Origin: Gnetum montanum
Lineage: Eukaryota; Streptophyta; Gnetopsida; Gnetales; Gnetaceae
Direction of reading: 5' to 3'
DNA length: 26,439 bases
Assembly: GCA_015680685.1 (NCBI GenBank)
Contig: MNCI01002038.1
Location: 81,692 to 108,130 of the forward strand
Position numbers and translations under genes: made by a program. Below, in pieces: positions 20,661-26,439 of the stretch; the first letter of the stretch is position 1; each line of letters begins with the position of its first letter. The notes under the pieces were generated by a model. The model made no database searches. It was not told where the DNA came from and saw only the letters and a list, made by a program, of their open reading frames with translations.

Positions 20661-21200
20661 GCTACCTTCTATAGCTTAGGGGGTGAAGTGATTGGTTCTA
20701 AGGTTTTGGATTTTTTTTCATTGATTTTTAATAGGGTTTCAGGGTTAGGGGGAGCTAAGTAACTAGTGCATAGCAACAATTGGTTCTTAATGCGACTAGT
20801 ACATGGAAGTAGTTTGTGCCTAGTGATGTCCATGTGCGGTTGCTTTTTGACATGCATTTGCAACTTGTGCATGGTTGCAACTAGTGTATAGTAGTTCCTA
20901 GTGCATGACCATAGTTGAATTGCATGGTTGATACTACAACACATGGCTAGGACATTATGGTTTTTTCTAAAAAGATGAAAAGGGTGCACCATGGCTAGTT
21001 AATGCATTACATGCACTATTGATGCATGACAAGTGCGATTGGCACTTGCACCTAGTGCATGTAACTGATGTGATTCCAAGTCCAATTTTTTTTATTTATT
21101 AGAGTTTCCCTAATGCACTACTAATGCACTTGGCCTATGTTGTTGGTGCATGAAGACCTCACACATGGGATTAACACAAGGTCTATGGCTCTAATACAAT
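20661..21200. repeat. Block rich in CTAGTGCATG-like repeats
   Basis: Variants of AACTAGTGCATG recur: near 20761, 20796, 20818, 20880, 20907, 21050, 21098 and 21140, together with reverse forms such as TGCACTA and ATGCACTT. It reads as a degenerate array of 20-60 bp units. The minus ORF at 20669-20992 is rich in Cys, His and Lys simply because it reads through this array; no protein family fits. Confidence 0.4.
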
Positions 21201-22195
21201 AGTTTAGGGCTAGAGGGAAGGGGGAATGAAAAATTTATAAGTGTTAGGTTGGGTAGGTTAGGATGATGAAAATTTAACTATGTGCTTGTGAGCTAGCAAA
21301 ACTTTTTCCTAGGTGATGAAGAGACCAAAATCAAAATTGAGCCTACATATAAGAATTTCTAACACATAGGGCATAGGGAAAAAATGAAAAAAATTTCTAA
21401 CTACTTAGACCCAAATTAAAACTCCAAGATTTTATAAGTGTGAGATTACAAATGGAAAAAAATGGAACTCAAATGAAAAGAGCTAAGCTTAAAAATTTTC
21501 TTGGTGATAAACCAAAAATAAAATTAATAATTTTTCCAAGGTTAGAGAGATTCCAAGATCAAGAACCAAAGCGAGAACCAAAATTAAAATTAGGAAAAAA
21601 GGTTTCTAAGGCATGGGATTGGGCCTAGAAAATTAGGATAAGTCATTACAGAAAAAATTGAAACCTAGAAATTTTCTAAGGTAGGGAAAGTCAAAAAATC
21701 AATATTGAAAAATTTACCAAGAGTAGAAACCCAATGTGGAATACCAAAATTTCCTAAGTTTGACATTGAATCTAAAATTAGAACTTGGAAGTGGAAGATA
21801 AAACTAAAATCAAAAAATTAAATGATGATTTTTGAAAGCTAGGGAGTTATCCAAAAAGAGAATTTTACTAAGTGTTAAGAATTGTTGGGTAAGAAACAAA
21901 ATTTTTCTAAATGGTGAGAAATTTAGAAGAGAGAAAGAATTTGGTTAAATATTAGAATAAATCGAGATTGAAATCTTCTAAGTGTTGAACCTAAGAGGAT
22001 GATAGTTAGAATTTTGTCTAGTTTTGATTTGATACCATGGGTAGGGGATGAGAATTAATGATATGGGAGTAAAGGAGAAGGATACTATATATATGTATAT
22101 TTTTATTTATTATGTTAGAGTTTTATTAATATTTATAGTTTTAATATTTTTTTATAGTAGAAACTAACTCTTGGTTTGTCGTGATTTTATTGTAG
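21201..22195. repeat. AT-rich block, second cluster of TTTTCTAAGG-like repeats
   Basis: The motif seen at 19420-19735 returns near 21303, 21350, 21389, 21495, 21530, 21600, 21667, 21750, 21903, 21975 and 22012, separated by AAATTAAAAT-type sequence. The + ORF at 21440-21628 is Lys-rich low-complexity reading of this array and is not supported. A TATATATATGTATAT run lies near 22087-22101. The last bases before 22196 look like a splice acceptor (TTTTATTGTAG). Confidence 0.4.
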
Positions 22196-22676
22196 GGAAG
22201 GTATGATACCTAGGCTATTGATTATTTGACCTTATGTTCTTCTTGATCTGCGATGTGGGTTCTATTATCATGGACTAGCCTAGAAGGGTGAAGGCTTTGC
22301 CTATCATTGATGATTGTTCATTATACCCTATGAAAATGTGGTCTTATCCAAGAACTAGTCATTTACTAGAGTTCAGTCTTGATTACTTTCATGTTTTGAT
22401 CTAGACCTTGTTATCCATTTGGACCATGTTGCATGCCTTAGAGTAAATCTATCCTAGGATCTATAGTGGCAATTGGATTGCATGGAGTAGAATGTTGATG
22501 ATGTGGTTACCTTTGTTGATGACTATGATCATACTAGGAAGTTTGGATGTATGGATTTAGACTATTTGTGGGGGGGAATATTGCTATAAGAAGTTTAGCA
22601 CAAGCTCCATATTATTGTTGGACATTAAGAGATTTAATACTCTATTTTTTCTAGGCACATACATTAGGATGTTGAA

Positions 22677-22780
22677 GTAAGTTGACTTAATTTTTCTTTG
22701 TGGCTTTTTGTTTAAGAAGTAATTTTTCTTTAAGATCCCTATGTTACTAATAGTAATTTTATTTTTCTTTCTTGTAAAAG
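22677..22780 (+). other. Putative intron 1 of the gene relic
   Basis: Donor GTAAGT at 22677 (GAA|GTAAGT), T-rich body, a branch-point-like TACTAAT at 22745-22751, and AG at 22779-22780. 104 bp. Confidence 0.55.
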
Positions 22781-23027
22781 TTCAAAGATCTCGGAAAGGA
22801 AGATACCTATGAAATTTTTGAGAGTAAGATTTATGAGATGGATCTTGAGAGCAACTAGTACCCTGCTATCTACACTTGATTTTCAGACATGGTGACTAGG
22901 GATTAGGAGCATAGGTGGTATGATGCTATCTAGTGGATCAATTTGGTGCATGTAGTTCATGAGAGGCTTAACTTGGGATTGATTGAGGAATGGATAAAAA
23001 CCTCTCAAATTTATCTAGTCCCATAGG

Positions 23028-23113
23028 GTAAGTGTCATTCCTAGTCTTTAGCTTGGCCTTGGTTTTATTTTGTATTAGTTACAAACTAACTTTATTATGT
23101 GTTTATTTTGTAG
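23028..23113 (+). other. Putative intron 2 of the gene relic
   Basis: Donor GTAAGT at 23028-23033 and acceptor TTTATTTTGTAG ending at 23113. 86 bp, T-rich. The strongest splice pair in the gene. Confidence 0.6.
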
Positions 23114-24168
23114 ATAAAATCAAGACTCAAGATGTTATGTACATGTAGCTAGGGAACATTCTAGAGCATAAATTATAAGCTAATGTATACAAAAATCATG
23201 TAAGTCATGCATGGTTGATGGGTGATGCTAGGAGATAATTCCTTCCTAATCTCAAGTAGGTAGGATTGATTCCATTGTTCAACTAATATATCCTAACATC
23301 TCCTCCATAGATGTAATCATCATGATGAGATGTTATTTGAGCTATTAGTGGCTCTTTAAGTTCTATATTCAAGGTAAGGAGATAGCCTTCAGCTAGGCAC
23401 AAGACTCATTGTGGAACTGGCACAACTTGCTTGATGATGGACTAGTAGTTGAGGGGAATGAAAAGCTCTTAGATCTTAATCATGAGATCATTTCTTAATG
23501 GACTAAATATGGTGGTACTTCTCATATTATTTCTAAGTGTGAGTATCTCAATTTGATCCATATGTATCATCTTTTCATTGAGAAGTTATTCTCTGTTAAG
23601 ATTAGGTAGTACCATGTTACTTTCCTAGTGAGGATTATTGTATTATACAATGTTATGAATTATGATATTTTCTATGATTAGGCTCATTACTTGGATAAGA
23701 GGATGTATAGTGAGTTAGATAACATTAACTTGATGGATGGTAAGAGCTTTAGATGTTCAATCAACTTTGGTTTCTATTATGATTTGTTACACTACTTCGT
23801 AGAGTTGTTGACTTGCTCTGATTGGAAGGAGAAGTATTTGGTGGAGAAAGATTTCTCTCATCCCATATGTAGTTATGTGACTCATATTATGATCATGCTT
23901 CCTTCTATTTTAGGCTATTCCATGAAGGCAAAAACATTATTTCTAGATGATGTAGCTAAGTATTTTATTGCAAATAGTGTAGCTCATTCTAGGGAGAGAT
24001 CAACTCATGGGGATTTGACTTATAGGATAAAGGTGATGAAATAGCATGCCTTAGGCACATAGGAAAAGGAGTAGACCATAAAGAAACCAAGAGCATCTCC
24101 TACAACCGTAGTTGAGATAGAGGAGATAGAATTAAAAGTGGAGGCCTCTAGGATTGCAAAGAAATTAG

Positions 24169-24278
24169 GTGAACTAGAAAATAATTTTATTTTATTTACA
24201 TGTTTTATGTTAACTTGGGTTTTTATGTTATCTATGGTTTGTGTTTGATGATTTTTGTTATTTGTTAATGATTCATAG
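24169..24278 (+). other. Putative intron 3 of the gene relic
   Basis: GTGAAC donor at 24169 and acceptor TTCATAG ending at 24278, or TTGTAG ending at 24283. It separates the helical third exon from a Lys/Glu-rich exon. Confidence 0.45.
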
Positions 24279-24563
24279 TTGTAGTGAAGGAAAAGATAAG
24301 TGAAGAAAAGAAAGCAAAGAACAAGGTAGTAGAGGAGGAGATAAGGAAAGAGAAAGAAGAGAAGAGAAGGGCTCACGAGGAAAAATAAAGGATATTGCAT
24401 GAGAGAGTAGAGAGACAGGCAAGGGAAGTAGAAGAAAAATGAATCCAAGAAGAAGGATCAACAAAAGTCAAATAGGTAGTAGAGATAGTTGAGTGAGAGG
24501 AAAATGAGGCCTTGATATAGGAGCTTTCTAAGAAAGTGCTAGAACTTGATTTGGAAGATGGAG

Positions 24564-24865
24564 GTAAACCCTTTTAATTTTATTTTTATTTTTTGTTATA
24601 TTGAGAGATATATTTTTTTTATATGATGAGACTAATTATTTGGTTTTCCAAATCATGACTTGGATGGTATTAACATGGACAAGATGCCATGTTCTATTAG
24701 GATCATTAAGCTACAACTTTGAGGGGAGGAGGTATCTAATACAACTAGCATGATTTTCATTGTTAGTTAGACTTGTTTTATATTTCAAGTTTTCATTGTT
24801 TCATTAATTTATTTTGATGTTTCTTTATATATAATTTTTATTTTTTGTATTTTTTTAATGTTTAG
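24564..24865 (+). other. Putative introns 4 and 5 with a small exon between
   Basis: Donor GAG|GTAAAC at 24564 and acceptor TTTAATGTTTAG ending at 24865. A short coding patch (GINMDKMPCSIRIIKLQL, about 24662-24720) lies inside, with donor GAG|GTATCT at 24732. The acceptor before it seems lost (TTTTCCAA near 24650, perhaps once CCAG). Confidence 0.4.
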
Positions 24866-24958
24866 ATATCATGAAGTTGGTATGAAAAAATATTGACAAG
24901 AAAGAATTGGTCAAAGACATTTTAGATAGTATGACAAAGGAGTTAAAGGTTGTTGGTG

Positions 24959-25057
24959 GTAAAGATAAGTTAATTTTGTTTTTGAGTTTATTTACAAGTT
25001 TTAAAATCTTTATGTTTGTTATTTTTCTCCATTTTAACATATGTTATTTTACCCAAG
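24959..25057 (+). other. Putative intron 6 of the gene relic
   Basis: Donor GTG|GTAAAG at 24959 and acceptor TTTTACCCAAG ending at 25057 (alternatively TTAG ending at 25061). The downstream reading KLVDRNTEIVDKCAFIDIEV begins at once. Confidence 0.45.
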
Positions 25058-25925
25058 TTAGTAGATAGAAATACTGAGATAGTAGACAAATGTGCTTTTA
25101 TAGATATTGAAGTTATAGTAAATAGAAGCAAGGTTTTCATTGTTGATCTTGCTTTGCAACCTCTTTTGCATGATGCACTTGAGATGAAGGAGAGGATGGA
25201 TGCCATATATTATTATGGGATAGAGATGGCCTCTCTTACAACAAAGTAATATAACATAGTAATGGACCTTACTATGAAGCTATTGATTACTAGAGAATAG
25301 GAGTAAAACTTAATTGCAAAAATAAAATTTTTGGAGGATGATGTGGTGAATCTAGAATTAAATCGCTATGGAAGTAATATGATGAGGCACAACCCAAAGT
25401 CTTCTTCTAATTGGTATTTGAGGAATTATTTGGGTATCATAGTTGTAGATTTAAATAAGAAATAGTGCAAAATTGCAAGGATGGAGTTGGTGAATAAAAT
25501 ATTGTGGGATAGTCACATTACATAGGAAAAATGGGTGAGCAATATAGAAAAAATAAATTAATCTACAAGAAGAGAAGTTTAGTACTTGTTGAGAAACTTA
25601 AGGATGGAAGGGTTTCTAGAAAAATGAAAGATATGTTCATCAACAAAATGGGTATTAGGAATGCTTTAGAAGCCTTTGAAGAATGTGTATAGGTGAAGAG
25701 AAAGAAAATTGAGATGGAAGTTCTAGGATCTAATATAGGAGAGGAGAACATGCTAGAGAGGAAGCCTAGTATGGATGATTTTACTTTGCCTAGGATTATA
25801 GACATTACTATAGAGAGTTTGGTTTATCCAGTCATTTTGCTTAAGGAGATTATGGAGGAATTAGTAGATGTTTTTGGTTTTGAATTTCTAAAGTAGGTCT
25901 TATAGTAGGTGATGATGGATGTGAA

Positions 25926-26030
25926 GAGGGACCTAGTAGCATGGCTATAGGCAAGAAAGATGTTTTATTTAGTTTTAATTTTACACTTATTATGCTCAGT
26001 CTTAATATTTTTAGTTTTTAAATTTCCCTT
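25926..26030. other. AT-rich flank, nothing recognised
   Basis: Short AT-rich stretch between the gene relic and the young LTR. The last five bases before the LTR are CCCTT, the candidate target duplication, whose partner lies outside the window. Confidence 0.4.
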
Positions 26031-26055
26031 TGATGAGACGTGGATTGCACAAGCC

Positions 26056-26166
26056 GTGATATCGCATACACGATATCGCGGCTGACGCGATATCGCATAC
26101 ACGATATCGCGGCTGACGCGATATCGTGTCCTTCCCTGCGATATCGCGTACACGATATCACGGTCG
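26056..26166 (+). repeat. 31-bp tandem repeats with GATATC palindromes in U3
   Basis: Two 31-bp units (26056-26086 and 26087-26117) differ at one base, and diverged partial units follow to about 26166. GATATC occurs seven times, at 26058, 26072, 26089, 26103, 26120, 26140 and 26154, at intervals of 14, 17, 14, 17, 20 and 14 bp. Most are inside the longer palindrome CGATATCG or GCGATATCGC. Position upstream of TATA suggests multiple transcription factor sites; the factor is unknown. Confidence 0.85.
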
Positions 26167-26176
26167 TCACCAAATC

Positions 26177-26184
26177 TATAAATA
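26177..26184 (+). promoter_or_regulatory. TATA box of the young LTR
   Basis: TATAAATA follows the palindrome array and equals the TATAAATA at 7147-7154 of the inner LTR. Transcription would start near 26210 by typical plant spacing. Confidence 0.7.
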
Positions 26185-26351
26185 AGAGGCGGCACTCCCC
26201 TCATTTGACATCCTAGGCATAAAGTAGCGAAGCTCTAGTGGATTGATCACCCCAGAGATAGAATATTTTCCATGTGCCCACAGTAGGAGTCCTCCAAGTG
26301 AACGGTTCTTTATTCGAGCAGCTTTGTACCTGAACGCAAGTTGTGTACGGC

Positions 26352-26357
26352 AATAAA
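26352..26357 (+). terminator. Poly(A) signal of the young LTR
   Basis: AATAAA, 175 bp after the TATA box, at the same place as AATAAA (7330-7335) in the inner LTR. Confidence 0.5.
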
Positions 26358-26439
26358 GATGAGCTTTGTGGATAAACCTTGTAGTGCATGGATAGGTTTA
26401 ATTAATGTTATTTATTGCTTTCCTAGTAACGTGGCATGA

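Larger units (their letters stand above)
22196..25925 (+). pseudogene. Relic of a multi-exon gene, family not recognised
   Basis: Coding-like segments alternate with short T-rich introns that keep splice signals. Exon ranges: 22196-22676, 22781-23027, 23114-24168, 24279-24563, about 24655-24731, 24866-24958 and about 25058-25895. The third holds the longest open stretch (23691-24044: LDNINLMDGKSF, FYYDLLHYFVELL, PSILGYSMKAKTLFLDDVAK). The fourth is a Lys/Glu-rich coiled coil (KEKISEEKKAKNKVVEEEI). The last includes LALQPLLHDALEMKERMDA and, after a frameshift near 25560, LPRIIDITIESLVYPVILLK. Frameshifts (about 23310, 25560) and many TAA/TAG/TGA codons make it non-functional. Lacking RT or transposase motifs, it could be a host gene relic or a gene carried by a DNA or helper-dependent element. 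Confidence 0.6.
26031..26439 (+). mobile_element. 5' part of a young LTR, cut by window end
   Basis: Starts TGATGAGACGTGGATTGCACAA, aligned to the 7035 LTR start TGATGAGTCATGTTTTGCACAA. It has the same order of parts: GATATC motifs, TATA box, AATAAA, and ATTAATGTTATTTATTGCTT matching the inner LTR near 7400. Its CpGs are dense and intact, unlike everything else in the window, so insertion is recent. The sequence before 26031 is not purine-rich, so this is a 5' LTR or a solo LTR rather than a 3' LTR. A minus ORF at 25965-26204 is a shadow of the repeat array. Confidence 0.85.

Noticed and set aside
20669-20992. Minus-strand ORF of 107 residues with many Cys and His
   Set aside because: It reads through the CTAGTGCATG repeat array; spacing of Cys and His follows the repeat and fits no zinc-finger pattern.
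21440-21628. Lys-rich + strand ORF of 62 residues
   Set aside because: Low-complexity reading of the AAAATT/TTCTAAGG repeats, no family signal and no neighbouring coding frame.
1556-22195. Matching LTR pair of the minus-strand Tat-type element
   Set aside because: I compared 1556-4850 with 19260-22195 in the same orientation and saw similar composition but no convincing colinear match.
24020-24448. Minus-strand ORF of 142 residues, very rich in Leu, Phe and Ser
   Set aside because: It is the complement of the Lys/Glu-rich coiled-coil exon and its T-rich intron on the + strand; its apparent membrane character is a composition artefact.
26056-26166. CRISPR-like array in the right edge repeats
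   Set aside because: The units are directly adjacent 31-bp tandem repeats without unique spacers, inside an LTR of a plant retrotransposon.
1-26439. One giant ~26-kb element with its 5' LTR ending at 418 and 3' LTR starting at 26031
   Set aside because: No PBS follows 418, no purine tract precedes 26031, and the flanking bases (AAATG and CCCTT) do not match. The interior is a mosaic of opposite-strand elements.

Overview
This window looks like intergenic DNA from a seed plant with a large, repeat-rich genome. It is AT-rich, I see no intact protein-coding gene, and I see no tRNA or rRNA gene. Nearly all coding-like sequence is decayed Ty3/gypsy LTR retrotransposon. CpG is largely replaced by TpG/CpA, and most in-frame stops sit where CAA, CAG or CGA codons would be expected, which is the signature of long cytosine methylation and deamination. 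I cannot name the species; a gymnosperm or a large-genome monocot would fit.

Layout. 1-418 is the 3' part of an LTR (+), joined directly to a Ty3/gypsy pol remnant (RT and RNase H, 419-1555, +). 1556-4850 is AT-rich non-coding sequence with degenerate repeats. On the minus strand lies a second, older element of the dual-RNase-H (Tat/Ogre-like) type. Its RT is at 18212-19260; its RNase H, archaeal-type RNase H and integrase are at 4850-7034. It is split by a third element at 7035-18211 (+), which has LTRs of about 857 and 887 bp, a tRNA-Asp-type primer binding site, a G-rich polypurine tract and a perfect 5-bp target duplication (GTTGG). Closing up the insertion restores the host pol frame.

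The inserted element is the most unusual part. It has a gag-like relic (8017-10330) but no recognisable protease, RT, RNase H or integrase. The rest carries an LTR-like promoter module (11884-11957), a second ORF relic (12501-14020) and a long coiled-coil ORF relic (14121-14380 and 15943-17130). The coiled-coil relic is interrupted by a tandem-repeat block (about 15000-15760). It is best read as a large non-autonomous element carrying extra or captured coding sequence.

To the right, 19260-22195 is AT-rich with short degenerate repeats. 22196-25925 is a relic of a multi-exon gene on the + strand with recognisable splice sites, which I cannot identify. At 26031 a much younger LTR begins, related to the inserted element's LTR. 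Its CpGs are intact and it carries a regular array of GATATC palindromes upstream of a TATA box; it runs off the window end.
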